Source of the DNA: Mycobacterium sp. SMC-2
GTDB taxonomy: Bacteria > Actinomycetota > Actinomycetes > Mycobacteriales > Mycobacteriaceae
Assembly (NCBI RefSeq): GCF_025263485.1
Contig: NZ_CP079863.1
Span: forward strand, 4,898,001 to 4,962,000
Reading direction: 5' to 3'
DNA length: 64,000 nucleotides
Positions within the stretch are counted from its first letter, which is position 1, and each line of letters opens with the position of its first letter. Shown here piece after piece: positions 10,207 through 19,752 of the stretch. The notes under the pieces were generated by a model that had not been told where the DNA came from, ran no database searches, and worked only from the letters and a program-made list of their open reading frames with translations. The translations under genes and the position numbers were made by a program.

Positions 10207-10310
10207 GTCGGAACGCTGTCGAGGTTGGAGAGTATGGAGCCGATAACCCACTGCAGGCTGTCGAGCCGGTCCTGCCAATGCTGCTGATTAGGGTCCAGGT
10301 CGGGGTCCAT
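10203..10310 (-). CDS. 35-residue conserved-looking small protein coupled to the Rv1171-like gene
   Basis: Tiny ORF reading MDPDLDPNQQHWQDRLDSLQ then WVIGSILSNLDSVPT. A near-ideal ribosome-binding site (GGAAGGA) sits about 8 nt before its ATG, much better than anything for the next gene. Its TGA overlaps the CTG start of the membrane protein gene. The sequence is amphipathic, probably one helix. It lies 34 bp downstream of mshB. I judge it real from its ribosome-binding site and coupling; function unknown. Confidence 0.6.
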   Translation of the reverse strand: MDPDLDPNQQHWQDRLDSLQWVIGSILSNLDSVPT

Positions 10311-10344
10311 GCGAAATCCTTCCGTGGCTGCCTGATTGGCAAGC

Positions 10345-11259
10345 CTACCGCGTGACGGCGGCGGTGAAATCAAGCCCAGCAAGCAGATCTGTCTCCCAGC
10401 CGCGTTCGTCGCGCTCCCCCGCAGCGCCGCCGGCCAGCACGTAGTGTTCCTCCGCCAGGATCGGCAGCGCCATGTTGTTCGACAGGGCGCAGGCCCGGCC
10501 GGTCGGCCCGACGAGCACCTGGGTGGCGTGCGCCGCGAGCGCCGCCCTCTTCGCCGCCCACGCCTCCGGGGCGGCGTGCACGACGGCGTCGATGTCTGCG
10601 TCCGCGTACCCGAAGCCGAACTCCTCCTCCGGGGGGATTGTCCACTGCGGCAGAAGATCCTCTCGATCCAGCGCCCGCAGGCCCGCCAGGAAGGCGCGGG
10701 TGGCGAACACCGACCAGTAGAACTTCGGCACGGTCCACGGCTCGCCGGGGAAGTCGCCGGAGCCGGCCCCCGAACCAGACGCCGCCACGGCGGCCGTGGT
10801 CACGGTGTGGGTGTGGACGTGATCGGGGTGGCCGTAGCCGCCGCCGGGGTCGTAGGTCACGACGACGTGCGGCCGTTGCTCGCGAATGACCGCGACCAGC
10901 GCGCCGACGGCCTCGCGTTCGTCGGCGTCGACGAACCGCTGGCGCCGCCGCCCGGGCGTGCCCCGCATGCCCGAGTCGCGCCAGCGTCCGGCGCCGCCCA
11001 GGTAGTGGGGAGCGTCGACGCCCAGCGCACGCAGCGCCGCGGTGAGCTCGCCGATGCGGTAGCCGCCCAACTGATCTGCGCGGTCGACGGCCAGCTCGGC
11101 CCAGCGATCGCCGATGACCTCACCCTCCTCGCCGAGCGTGCAGGTGACGACGCGCACGTCGGCCCCGCGGGCGGTGTAGTGGGCGATGGTCGCGCCGTTG
11201 CTGAGGCTCTCGTCGTCGGGATGCGCGTGGACGAACAGCAGCCGTGGAGTCTCAGGCAT
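10345..11259 (-). CDS. mshB: Mycothiol biosynthesis deacetylase MshB
   Basis: Zinc-dependent N-acetyl-1-D-myo-inositol-2-amino-2-deoxy-alpha-D-glucopyranoside deacetylase, the second dedicated step of mycothiol synthesis. 304 residues, LmbE/PIG-L fold. The metal and catalytic motif HAHPDDE is at residues 11-17 and the third zinc ligand region [11 protein letters not shown] lies mid-protein, preceded by VVTYDPGGG. Length and position (adjacent to the Rv1171-like gene) agree with M. tuberculosis Rv1170. Confidence 0.95.
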   Translation of the reverse strand: MPETPRLLFVHAHPDDESLSNGATIAHYTARGADVRVVTCTLGEEGEVIGDRWAELAVDRADQLGGYRIGELTAALRALGVDAPHYLGGAGRWRDSGMRGTPGRRRQRFVDADEREAVGALVAVIREQRPHVVVTYDPGGGYGHPDHVHTHTVTTAAVAASGSGAGSGDFPGEPWTVPKFYWSVFATRAFLAGLRALDREDLLPQWTIPPEEEFGFGYADADIDAVVHAAPEAWAAKRAALAAHATQVLVGPTGRACALSNNMALPILAEEHYVLAGGAAGERDERGWETDLLAGLDFTAAVTR

Positions 11260-11336
11260 GGAGGCACCCTACCCGCAGCGCCTGCGGGCGGCGGCCTGGT
11301 CGATCCGATAGGAACGCATGCGGCTACTATCGGGGA

Positions 11337-11951
11337 ATGCCGCAGCTCAGCCAGACCGCCCCGACGGGCGGCCGGAGCCGCCGACGAGGAGAGGTCCTCG
11401 AACGGGCGCTCTACGAGGCCACCCTGGCCGAACTGGCCGAAGTCGGCTACGGCAGGTTGACGATGGAGGGCATCGCGGCGCGCGCCCACACCGGCAAGGC
11501 CGCGCTCTACCGGCGCTGGACCACCAAGTGCGAGCTGGTGCACGCCGCGCTGGTCCACACCTTGCCGCCGTTGCCGGAGGCGCGCCCCGGGCGGTCGGCC
11601 CGGGAGAACCTGCTCGCGGTCTTTACCACCCACCGCGACATCTGCGCCGGCAAGACCAACTTCCCCGGCATCGCCACCGTGTACCAGCTCCTGCACGAAC
11701 CCGAGATGCGCGCTATCTTCGCCGACGCCGTGGTGGCCCCCCGCCTGCAGATCGTCGAATCGATCCTGCGGGCCGCCGTCGCGGAGGGCGACCTCGATGC
11801 GGAGATGCTCACCCCGCTGACCGCACGCATCGGCCCCGCTCTGATCAACCAGCACTTCCTGATGACCGGCTCGCCGCCGAACCGCCGCGAGCTGGCGCTC
11901 ATCGTCGACGCCGTGATCCCGGCGCCAGCGGGGCGGGCTGCCCCGAACTAG
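11337..11951 (+). CDS. TetR/AcrR-family transcriptional regulator
   Basis: 204-residue regulator. The N-terminal helix-turn-helix is clear (LAELAEVGYGRLTMEGIAAR, then AHTGKAALYRRW), and the C-terminal domain resembles the TetR_C_16 type with ESILRAAVAEGDLD. ATG 11337 follows CTATCGGGGA, a usable ribosome-binding site. It is divergent from mshB with 77 bp between, so it could act on its own promoter or on mshB; it is convergent with lpqW, 10 bp away. Effector unknown. It occupies the place of Rv1167c. Confidence 0.88.
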   Translation: MPQLSQTAPTGGRSRRRGEVLERALYEATLAELAEVGYGRLTMEGIAARAHTGKAALYRRWTTKCELVHAALVHTLPPLPEARPGRSARENLLAVFTTHRDICAGKTNFPGIATVYQLLHEPEMRAIFADAVVAPRLQIVESILRAAVAEGDLDAEMLTPLTARIGPALINQHFLMTGSPPNRRELALIVDAVIPAPAGRAAPN

Positions 11952-11961
11952 CGAGGGCCCC

Positions 11962-13851
11962 TCAGGGCCCGGTCTTGACCCATTGGCCCGCGTCGCCGAC
12001 GATGCCGACCGGCACCGCGCCCGACAGGCTGACGTTCTGCACGCTCGGCCCGGCGGCGACGATCGTGGTGTCCTGCAGGATCGGCAACACGGTGGACATG
12101 TTCCACAGCCGCGGCTCGACCGCGGCGATCACGTCGTTGATGTTCTTGGTGCCGTTGAGCGCGGCATCGATGTTCGACTGGACGCTGCGATCGCACATCC
12201 CGGTGAGGTTGGACGGCGCCTGCACCAGCGCGTTGGGATCCGCCGGGCGACTGGGCGGGGACGACGTCGGCGTGGTGGCGGAGGTGCCCGGCCCGGACGT
12301 GGCCGGCCCGGACGTAGTCGGCCCCGCCGAGGTGGGGCTCGGCCCCGCGGACGTGGGCACCTGCGTCGCCTGCAGCGCCGGGCAGCCGTACCGCGACGCC
12401 AGCCGCGTCGCCAGGTTGCCGCCCGCCTGGTGCCAGCCGATGATCGCGTCCACCTGGTTGTTGTTCAGCGCGTCGCGATACAGCACCACCGGGTCCAGCG
12501 TCAGCACAGTGGCGGCGATGCCGACGTTGCGCAACTGGTCGGCCGCGGTGTTGGCCACCGCGACGGACGTCGGGTCGTTGGCGGCCACGCCGATGACCAG
12601 CGACAGCTGTTGACCGTCCTTGCTGATCCGGCCGCGGATGACCTCGGGCGGCCCGGCGTTCGCCGGCGTCGGCGCCGGCGACCCCGAGGAGTTGCCCTCC
12701 ACCCTGTAGCCCGCTCCCTCCAGCAACGCCAGCGCCGCCTGCGTCGTCATCGCGGGCGGCGCGGTCGGCTCGTAGCCCGGATCGCTGGGCGCCCGGATCT
12801 GGGCCTGGTCCAGCGTGACGGTGTTGTCACTGCCCGCGCCCACCGCCGCCAGCAGGTCGACGTCGAGCAGCCCGAGGATCGCCTTGCGCACCGGCGCGTC
12901 GGCCAGCTTGGGCTCGTTGGCGCGCAGCGTCAGCTGCATGACGCGGGGCGTCACGATCCGGGCGGTGCGCACATCCGGGATTGCGGATAGCTGCGCGAAG
13001 GCCGCCGATCCGCCGTGCACCTGGGCCACCTGGGTGTCGCCGTTGCGCACCGAATCGGCCAGCGCGGCCGGCGCTCCGGCACGCCGGAAGAGGATGAGGG
13101 CGGGCTTGGCCGGTGATCCCCAATACCGGTCGTTGCGGGCGACCAGGATTTCGTCGCGCTGCGGGTCGATGCTCTCCACCCGGAACTGGCCGCCGGTGAC
13201 CGGCAGCGCCCGGGCCAGCCCGGCCGCGAAACCGCCCGGCACGTCCTTGACGATGTGCGCCGGAAGGATGTTGCTGAACAGTTCCTTCCACGAGGGATAC
13301 GGTTGGGCGAAAGTGACCACCGCCTGCTTGCCGCCCTCGAGCGACTGCACCCCGCTGATGAGGTCGTAGCCGGCGGGGTCGACGACGCCGGGCTGGCTGA
13401 CCATCTGCCGCCACAGATACCAGAAGTCGTCGGCGCCGATCGGGGCGTTGTCGGTCCACTGCGCCTCCGGCCGGATCTTGTAGGTCACCGTGAACGGGTT
13501 CTGGTTGGTGACTTCGGCGGACTCCAGCAGGGTGGGGTCCATCTCCCAGCGCGAGCCCGTCGGCGTGCCGGGGTCGGGCACCGGCCGGAACGCGCTGGGC
13601 AACACCAGCGCGCTGATCGCCGCGTTCACCGGCGACAGGTCGGACAGCAAGTGCGGGTTGAAGCCCGCCCCGATCGAGTCGATGCCCATGATGATCTGGG
13701 TGGGCCGCGGCGGCGGCGGGGGCGAGTTGTGTGGCGTGTCGGTGCTCTGCGGCGCCGGCGGTGGGTTGACCGTGCAGGCGGCCAGCACCAAACCGGCCAG
13801 CGAGACGAGCACGCCGACCGTCATGAAGAAACGGCGGACTCGGCTCGGCAT
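11962..13851 (-). CDS. lpqW: Lipoprotein LpqW, regulator of PIM/LM/LAM synthesis
   Basis: Lipoprotein with an extracytoplasmic solute-binding protein family 5 fold, 629 residues. The signal peptide ends in lipobox LVLAAC at about residue 26-27 and is followed by a Pro-rich linker. The C-terminal third contains a Thr/Ser/Pro/Gly-rich insertion ([15 protein letters not shown]). In mycobacteria LpqW channels phosphatidylinositol mannosides toward lipomannan/lipoarabinomannan, and loss of lpqW is suppressed by mutations in pimE, which is also in this window at 35,877. ATG 13851 is preferred to 13896, since the residues before MPSRVRRFF do not fit a signal peptide. It lies 51 bp downstream of typA. 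Confidence 0.9.
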   Translation of the reverse strand: MPSRVRRFFMTVGVLVSLAGLVLAACTVNPPPAPQSTDTPHNSPPPPPRPTQIIMGIDSIGAGFNPHLLSDLSPVNAAISALVLPSAFRPVPDPGTPTGSRWEMDPTLLESAEVTNQNPFTVTYKIRPEAQWTDNAPIGADDFWYLWRQMVSQPGVVDPAGYDLISGVQSLEGGKQAVVTFAQPYPSWKELFSNILPAHIVKDVPGGFAAGLARALPVTGGQFRVESIDPQRDEILVARNDRYWGSPAKPALILFRRAGAPAALADSVRNGDTQVAQVHGGSAAFAQLSAIPDVRTARIVTPRVMQLTLRANEPKLADAPVRKAILGLLDVDLLAAVGAGSDNTVTLDQAQIRAPSDPGYEPTAPPAMTTQAALALLEGAGYRVEGNSSGSPAPTPANAGPPEVIRGRISKDGQQLSLVIGVAANDPTSVAVANTAADQLRNVGIAATVLTLDPVVLYRDALNNNQVDAIIGWHQAGGNLATRLASRYGCPALQATQVPTSAGPSPTSAGPTTSGPATSGPGTSATTPTSSPPSRPADPNALVQAPSNLTGMCDRSVQSNIDAALNGTKNINDVIAAVEPRLWNMSTVLPILQDTTIVAAGPSVQNVSLSGAVPVGIVGDAGQWVKTGP

Positions 13852-13902
13852 GCCGATCAGGGTATCGAGCACCGGCCCGACCGCCCGCCCAAGCACGCGC
13901 GA

Positions 13903-15792
13903 CTAACCCCGGGCCTTGGCCCGCGACCGGCTGCGGGCCCGCGCAGTGGCGTCCAACTCCACTTTGCGCACGCGGACGATCTCCGGGGTCACCTCGACAC
14001 ATTCGTCTTGCGCGCAGAACTCCATGGCCTGTTCCAGGTCGAGCTCGAGCGGCTTGGCCAGGGTCTCGATGACGTCCGCGGTCGACGATCGGATGTTGGT
14101 GAGCTTCTTCTCCCGGGTGACGTTGATGTCGAGGTCCTCCGCGCGCGGGTTGATCCCGACGACCATGCCCTCGTAGGTGTCCTGGCCAGGTTCGACGAAG
14201 AACTGGCCCCGGTCGGCGAGCTGAATGAGCGCGAACGGCGTGATGGTGCCGGAACGATCGGAGACCAGCGAGCCGGTGTGGCGGGCGCGGATCTCCCCCG
14301 CCCACGGCCGGTAGCCGTCGAACACGGCGTTGGCGATCCCGGTGCCGCGGGTGATGGTGAGGAAGTCGGTGCGGAAGCCGATCAGGCCGCGGCTGGGCAC
14401 GATGAAGTCCATCCGGACCCAGCCGGCCGCGTGGTTGGCCATCTCCTCCATGCGGCCCTTGCGGGCGGCCATCAGCTGGGTGATCGCGCCGACGAACTCC
14501 TCGGGGCAGTCGATCGTCATCGCCTCGAACGGCTCGTGCAGCTGACCGTCGATCGTGCGGGTAACCACCTGCGGCTTGCCGACCGTGAGCTCGAACCCCT
14601 CGCGGCGCATCTGCTCGACCAGCACGGCCAGGGCGAGCTCGCCGCGGCCCTGCACCTCCCACGCGTCGGGCCGGCCGATGTCGACGACGCGGATCGACAC
14701 GTTGCCGACCAACTCCTGGTCAAGGCGGCCACGGACCATGCGCGCGGTGAGCTTGTGGCCAGGCACCTTGCCCGCCAGCGGCGAGGTATTGGTGCCGATC
14801 GTCACCGAGATCGCGGGCTCGTCGACGGTGATCCGCGGCAGCGCGTGGGCGTGATCGGGATCGGCCAGCGTGTCGCCGATCATGATCTCGGGCAGCCCGG
14901 CCACCGCGACGATATCCCCTGCCACCGCCTCGTCGGTGGCGCTGCGCTCCACGCCCTCGGTCGCGAGCAACTCGGTGATCTTGGCGCTGGTGATCACGGG
15001 CAAGCCGTCGACCTCACGCATCCACGCGACCTGCTGGCCCTTGCGCAGTTTGCCGTTGTAGATGCGGATCAGGGCGAGCCGGCCCAGGAAGGCCGACGCG
15101 TCGAGGTTGGTCACCAACGCCTGCAGCGGCGCCTCGGGGTCCCCCGACGGCGGCGGGATGTGCTCCATCAGCACGTCGAACAGCGGGTCGAGGTTGTCGC
15201 CTGCGGGCACCTCACCGTCGGCCGGCTGGGTGGTGCTTGCGATGCCCGCGCGGCCGGAGGCGTACAGCGTCGGCAGTCCCAGTGCGTGTTCGGCGGCCTT
15301 GGCGGCCTCGTCGTCGAGATCCGAGGCGACGTCCAGCAGCAGGTCGTGGCTGGCCTCCACCACCTCGGCGATGCGCGCGTCGGGCCGGTCCGTCTTGTTG
15401 ACGACGAGGATGACCGGCAGGTGCGCGGCCAGCGCCTTGCGCAACACGAACCGCGTCTGCGGCAACGGCCCCTCGGATGCGTCGACCAGCAGCAGCACCC
15501 CGTCCACCATGGACAGTCCGCGCTCCACCTCGCCGCCGAAGTCGGCGTGCCCGGGCGTATCGATCACGTTGATGACCGTGACGGTGCCATCCGGGTTGCG
15601 GCGGTGCACGGCGGTGTTCTTGGCCAGGATGGTGATGCCTTTTTCCTTTTCCAGGTCACCGCTGTCCATGATTCGTTCTTGGGTGTCGTCGCCGCGGTGG
15701 GTCAGGGCGCCTGACTGCCGCAGCATCGCGTCCACCAGGGTGGTCTTGCCGTGGTCTACGTGGGCGACGATGGCGACATTACGGAATGGCAC
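13903..15792 (-). CDS. typA: Translational GTPase TypA/BipA
   Basis: Ribosome-associated GTPase of 629 residues. It has the full G-domain set: P-loop AHVDHGKTT (residues 10-18), switch [15 protein letters not shown], and the effector-region ERGITI variant KEKGITI. After it come domain II and the BipA-specific C-terminal domain with [18 protein letters not shown] and [11 protein letters not shown]. Length equals the M. tuberculosis protein. The C-terminus is basic ([15 protein letters not shown]). Confidence 0.95.
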   Translation of the reverse strand: MPFRNVAIVAHVDHGKTTLVDAMLRQSGALTHRGDDTQERIMDSGDLEKEKGITILAKNTAVHRRNPDGTVTVINVIDTPGHADFGGEVERGLSMVDGVLLLVDASEGPLPQTRFVLRKALAAHLPVILVVNKTDRPDARIAEVVEASHDLLLDVASDLDDEAAKAAEHALGLPTLYASGRAGIASTTQPADGEVPAGDNLDPLFDVLMEHIPPPSGDPEAPLQALVTNLDASAFLGRLALIRIYNGKLRKGQQVAWMREVDGLPVITSAKITELLATEGVERSATDEAVAGDIVAVAGLPEIMIGDTLADPDHAHALPRITVDEPAISVTIGTNTSPLAGKVPGHKLTARMVRGRLDQELVGNVSIRVVDIGRPDAWEVQGRGELALAVLVEQMRREGFELTVGKPQVVTRTIDGQLHEPFEAMTIDCPEEFVGAITQLMAARKGRMEEMANHAAGWVRMDFIVPSRGLIGFRTDFLTITRGTGIANAVFDGYRPWAGEIRARHTGSLVSDRSGTITPFALIQLADRGQFFVEPGQDTYEGMVVGINPRAEDLDINVTREKKLTNIRSSTADVIETLAKPLELDLEQAMEFCAQDECVEVTPEIVRVRKVELDATARARSRSRAKARG

Positions 15793-15999
15793 GTCGGTGA
15801 TTGTGGCAGCGGGGGGCCCTCAAAGGCGAACCGGCGGCCGGCTGGCCGGCCGTCCGGTGTGCGTCCATGGTGGCCCGCCACGGCGTGTCGTCGCCCTGGC
15901 CGCACGCCGAAAGCCCGGGACGCACGCTCGATGGGAGTAAGGCCGATCGCAACCCGCGCTACCAGCGGCAGGCGGAGCAGCAGGTCGGTAGCATCCGTC

Positions 16000-16721
16000 A
16001 TGGCGTCGGCAGGAGGTGCGGTCGGTGGACTCGGGCGCTACCGGCTGCAGGAGTTGATCGGCGAAGGTGGCATGGGCCAGGTGTTCAAGGCTCATGACAC
16101 CGTGATCGGCCGGGACGTGGCAGTGAAAGTGTTACCCGCCGAGATGGCGACGCTGGAGGGCTACCGACAACGATTTCGTCGCGAGGCCCAAGCCAACCCG
16201 AACGCTTCTCGCCCGGCACTCCCGATGCCCGCGCTGACGTGTACTCGCTGGCGTGCGTGCTCTACCAATGCCTAACCGGGACAAAGCCTTTCCCGGGCGA
16301 CAGCATGGAAGCAGATCGCTGGGCACCTTAACATGGCCCCCCCGAGACCCAGTCGGACTGACCCGAGGATTCCCGCAGGGTTCGACGAGGTGATCGCGCG
16401 CGGGATGGCCAAACCACCCAACGAGCGGTATCAGACCGCCACCGAACTTGCCGCCGCAGCCAGGCATGCGCTCAGCGGCCCGGCCGCGCCGCCGCCGGTC
16501 CCACCCACCGTCGTTGACCACGGGCGGTTGTGGGAGGCGCCAGGCCCCCGGGCCCCGATGCGGCCCGGACCCGTTAGCCCACTGATTGCCGGGCCCCAAC
16601 AGCGCGTTGCCAACCCACACTCCGACGAAGCCACTCCCCCGGCGCAGTGCTGGTCATCGCCGGGGCGGTGGCGCGGCCGATTACCCGTCGAGATGTTCAA
16701 GGAACGTGAGCTGAACCCCCG
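16000..16721 (+). pseudogene. Degenerate Ser/Thr protein kinase (PknE/PknF-like), internally deleted and frameshifted
   Basis: The first ~60 codons from ATG 16000 encode a normal kinase N-lobe: LGRYRLQELIGEGGMGQVF (glycine loop) and VAVKVLP with the ATP-binding lysine. After RRFRREAQA the sequence jumps to a C-lobe segment in another frame (DARADVYSLACVLYQCLTGT KPFPGD), losing the catalytic HRD and DFG regions. A second frame change leads to GHLNMAPPRPSRTDPRIPAGF and the late-lobe GMAKPPNERYQTATELAAA. A Pro-rich juxtamembrane stretch follows and, in yet another frame, a trace of a membrane helix (VLVIAGAVA). At least one deletion and two frameshifts make it non-functional. No kinase lies between typA and narI in M. 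tuberculosis as I recall it. Confidence 0.85.
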
Positions 16722-17447
16722 CTACCAGCCCCTGCGGCGGGGCGCCGTACCGACCAATTCGCCCTTGGTTTCGCGGCTGCGGTAGACGATGTAGGGCCGG
16801 AACAGGTAGGCGACCGGCGCGCTGAAGATGTGCACCAGCCGGGTGAACGGCAACAGCGTGAACAGCACCATGCCGATCAGGGCATGCAACTGGTAGTCCA
16901 GCGGCGCGTTAATCATCACCTCGCCGTGCGGCTGCAATATCCAGATCCGGCGGAACCACATGCCGACCGTGTAGCGGTAGTGGAACTCCCCGCCGTGTGG
17001 CCCCGTGCCGATCAGGTCGCAGTACAGGCCCACCACGATGGCCAGCACCAGCACCAGATACATCACCTTGTCGCCGCGGGTGGTGGCCATGGACACCGCC
17101 GGGCGGGTGAACCGGCGGTAGATGAGCAAGCCGATCCCGGCCAGGGTCGCAAAGCCCGCCAATGACCCGGCGATCACGGCCTGCAGGTGGTAGGCGTGGT
17201 CGCTCAGTTTCAGCATCTGCGTCACCCGCGGCGGGATGAACAACCCCACCACGTGCCCGGCGAACACGGCCAGGATGCCGAAGTGAAACATCGGGCTGGC
17301 CACCTGAAGCAGCCGCGACTCGTACATCTGCGAGGAACGCGAGGTCCAGCCGAACTTGTCGTAGCGGTAGCGCCACCAGGTGCCGACGATCAATACGGTC
17401 AGAGTGACGTACGGCGCGATGTCCCAGAACAGCACATTGCTAAACAC
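16722..17447 (-). CDS. narI: Respiratory nitrate reductase gamma subunit NarI
   Basis: Membrane di-heme cytochrome b subunit that passes quinol electrons to NarH, 241 residues. Five hydrophobic segments are visible, with histidines in the expected helices (FHFGILAVFAGHVVGLF and YQLHALIGMVLFTLLPFTRLVHIFSAP). It overlaps the end of narJ by 8 bp, so it is translated from the narGHJI message. The C-terminal cytoplasmic tail is short and basic. Confidence 0.95.
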   Translation of the reverse strand: MFSNVLFWDIAPYVTLTVLIVGTWWRYRYDKFGWTSRSSQMYESRLLQVASPMFHFGILAVFAGHVVGLFIPPRVTQMLKLSDHAYHLQAVIAGSLAGFATLAGIGLLIYRRFTRPAVSMATTRGDKVMYLVLVLAIVVGLYCDLIGTGPHGGEFHYRYTVGMWFRRIWILQPHGEVMINAPLDYQLHALIGMVLFTLLPFTRLVHIFSAPVAYLFRPYIVYRSRETKGELVGTAPRRRGW

Positions 17448-18108
17448 CTGGCGCTCCTTTTTCGCTTCGGGGCGGCACGGTCAAGTTAAAGGGTTGCAGC
17501 CCAACGGCTTCCGCGGGCGGCCCGGCTTTCGCCAGGTGCTCCGCGCGACGCACGTCCTGGTCGGTCGCGACGGGCAGCGTCGCGCACACCGCCGCCACGG
17601 TGGGCTCGTAGGGCGACTTCGCGTCGGCGAGGCCGCCCCGCAACACCTCGATCGGGATGCGGTGCTCGATGAGCAGCCGCCGCCCCACCTCCGGATCGAC
17701 GGTGGCGGCGAATTCGAGCACGACGGGCAGATGATCGGGCGCCTCGGCGCGCGGCGGCTGCACCCCCGACTCCCGGTAGGCGGTGGCGAACTTCACCATC
17801 TCCCGGCCGCGGTTACGGGTGTCCCCGGCGGTCCAGTACGTCAGGTACATCGTGCAGCGGCGCCGCATGTCGAAGGTCGCCACGTAGTCCATCGCGGCGG
17901 CCATCGGGTCGCGGGCGCGCAGCGCGTCGAGCGTCTGTCCGAGCAGCGCCGATGCGGGCCCGCGGAGGTGGCTGAGCAACTCGTCGACGGTGTCCAGCCG
18001 CCCCGGCAGGTCATCGTCCGGGTAGGCCAGCAGCAGCGATGCCGCCTGCCACACCAGGCGGTCCTGCAGGATGTCGGTGCGACCCCGACGCCCGGCCAGC
18101 AGCCTCAT
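17440..18108 (-). CDS. narJ: Nitrate reductase assembly chaperone NarJ
   Basis: Molybdenum-cofactor insertion chaperone for NarGH, 222 residues, all-helical TorD/NarJ family. Typical motifs are LVWQAASLLLAYPDDDLPG near the N-terminus and YVATFDMRRRCTMYLTYWT in the core. ATG 18108 overlaps the narH stop codon as ATGA, and the 3' end overlaps narI, showing tight translational coupling of narH-narJ-narI. Confidence 0.95.
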   Translation of the reverse strand: MRLLAGRRGRTDILQDRLVWQAASLLLAYPDDDLPGRLDTVDELLSHLRGPASALLGQTLDALRARDPMAAAMDYVATFDMRRRCTMYLTYWTAGDTRNRGREMVKFATAYRESGVQPPRAEAPDHLPVVLEFAATVDPEVGRRLLIEHRIPIEVLRGGLADAKSPYEPTVAAVCATLPVATDQDVRRAEHLAKAGPPAEAVGLQPFNLTVPPRSEKGAPGV

Positions 18109-19727
18109 CGCTTCGGCCCTTCGGGAAACATTCCGGTGGGCACCTGGCGTCCGTCCCAGTTGAGCAGGTTCACCCGCGCGGGCCGGCGCCCGTTGGCCGC
18201 CGCCTCGCCGTCGGGGCGCTTGAGCGCGTGGAAGGTCTCCACGGCCACGGGCACCGGTTCGTCCGACTCGTACATGCCCGGGCCGCCGTCGTTCGTCAAC
18301 GAGCAACCCATCTGTTCGAGGTCGCGGGCCTGCGGGCTGAACGCGGTCGGAATGACGTAGCGCTCTTCGTATTTCGCGATGGCCAGCAGCCGGTACATCT
18401 CGTAGATCTGCTCTTCGGTCATCCCGACCGAATGCGGGATGTGCGGCTTGGTCTCGCGTCCGAGGTTGATGTCGCGCATGTACGAACGCATCGCCGCCAG
18501 CCGCCGCAGCACGCCCTCCACCACGGCGGTGTCGCCGGCGGTGAACAGTTCGGCAAGGTATTGCATGGGGATGCGCAACGCGTCGAGCGCGCCGAACAGG
18601 TTGCCCAGGTCTTCCCCGTCGTGGCCGTCGCGGCTGACCGCGTCCACCACCGGCGACAGCGGCGGGATGTACCAGACCATCGGCATCGTGCGGTATTCCG
18701 GGTGCAGCGGCAGCGCCACCTTGTAGTCGTTGATCAGCGCGTACACCGGTGAGCGCTGCGCGGCCTCGATCCACTCGTCGGAGATGCCCTCCGCGCGCGC
18801 GGCGGTGATCACTTCGGGATCGTTCGGGTCCAACAGGATTCGGCACTGCGCCTCGTAGAGGTCGGTATCGTTGTCCACCGAGGCCGCCTCCAGCACGCGG
18901 TCGGCGTCGTAGAGGACCAGGCCCAGATACCGCAGCCGCCCCACGCAGGTCTCCGAGCAGATGGTGGGCAGACCGACCTCCATCCGCGGGTAGCACAGCG
19001 TGCACTTCTCGGCCTTGCCGGTCTTGTGGTTGAAATAGACCTTCTTGTAAGGACATCCGGAGACACAGAAGCGCCAGCCACGGCAGCGGTCCTGGTCGAC
19101 CAGCACGATGCCGTCCTCGCTGCGCTTGTACATCGCGCCCGACGGGCACGACGCCACGCAGGAGGGGTTGAGGCAATGCTCGCAGATTCGGGGCAGGTAG
19201 AACATGAAGGTCTCTTCGAGCGCGAGTTTGACCTCCTCGTTCACCTTCTTCAGGATCGGGTCGCCGGCCAGGATCTCCGGTGACCCGGCCAGGTTGTCGT
19301 CCCAGTTCGGCCCCCAGGAGATCTTCATTGGTTCGCCGCTGATCTGGTTCTTCGGTGCGGCCGTGGGGAAGGTGTCACCGGCGGGCGCCGTGGTCAGGTT
19401 CTCGTAGTCGTAGGTCCAGGGCTGGTAGTAGTCGTCGAGGATGGGCAGCCTGGGGTTGGCGAAGATGCGCAACAGCTTCTGGATGCGGCCGCCGTCACGC
19501 AACCGCAACCGGCCCTTCTTGTCGCGAATCCAGCCGCCACGCCAGCGCTCCTGGTCCTCGTAGGTGCGCGGATAACCTTGCCCCGGGCGGGTTTCGACGT
19601 TGTTGAACCACACGTACTCGGTGCCGGGACGGTTGGTCCACGCCTGCTTGCAGGTGACCGAGCAGGTGTGGCAGCCGATGCACTTGTCGAGGTTCATCAC
19701 CATCGCCAGTTGCGCCATGACTTTCAT
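18105..19727 (-). CDS. narH: Respiratory nitrate reductase beta subunit NarH
   Basis: Iron-sulfur electron-transfer subunit of 540 residues. Four cluster-binding groups are readable: CIGCHTCSVTCK near the N-terminus, CEHCLNPSCVASCPSG, CRGWRFCVSGCPYKK (the tryptophan replaces a cysteine, as expected for the 3Fe-4S cluster) and KCTLCYPRMEVGLPTICSET. It begins 25 bp after narG and ends overlapping narJ. Confidence 0.96.
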   Translation of the reverse strand: MKVMAQLAMVMNLDKCIGCHTCSVTCKQAWTNRPGTEYVWFNNVETRPGQGYPRTYEDQERWRGGWIRDKKGRLRLRDGGRIQKLLRIFANPRLPILDDYYQPWTYDYENLTTAPAGDTFPTAAPKNQISGEPMKISWGPNWDDNLAGSPEILAGDPILKKVNEEVKLALEETFMFYLPRICEHCLNPSCVASCPSGAMYKRSEDGIVLVDQDRCRGWRFCVSGCPYKKVYFNHKTGKAEKCTLCYPRMEVGLPTICSETCVGRLRYLGLVLYDADRVLEAASVDNDTDLYEAQCRILLDPNDPEVITAARAEGISDEWIEAAQRSPVYALINDYKVALPLHPEYRTMPMVWYIPPLSPVVDAVSRDGHDGEDLGNLFGALDALRIPMQYLAELFTAGDTAVVEGVLRRLAAMRSYMRDINLGRETKPHIPHSVGMTEEQIYEMYRLLAIAKYEERYVIPTAFSPQARDLEQMGCSLTNDGGPGMYESDEPVPVAVETFHALKRPDGEAAANGRRPARVNLLNWDGRQVPTGMFPEGPKR

Positions 19728-19752
19728 CGCAGTCCCCCATCGCGTGCGCGCA

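Noticed and set aside
12827..15714. Long open frames on both strands over lpqW and typA
   Set aside because: Compositional shadows of two well-recognised genes.
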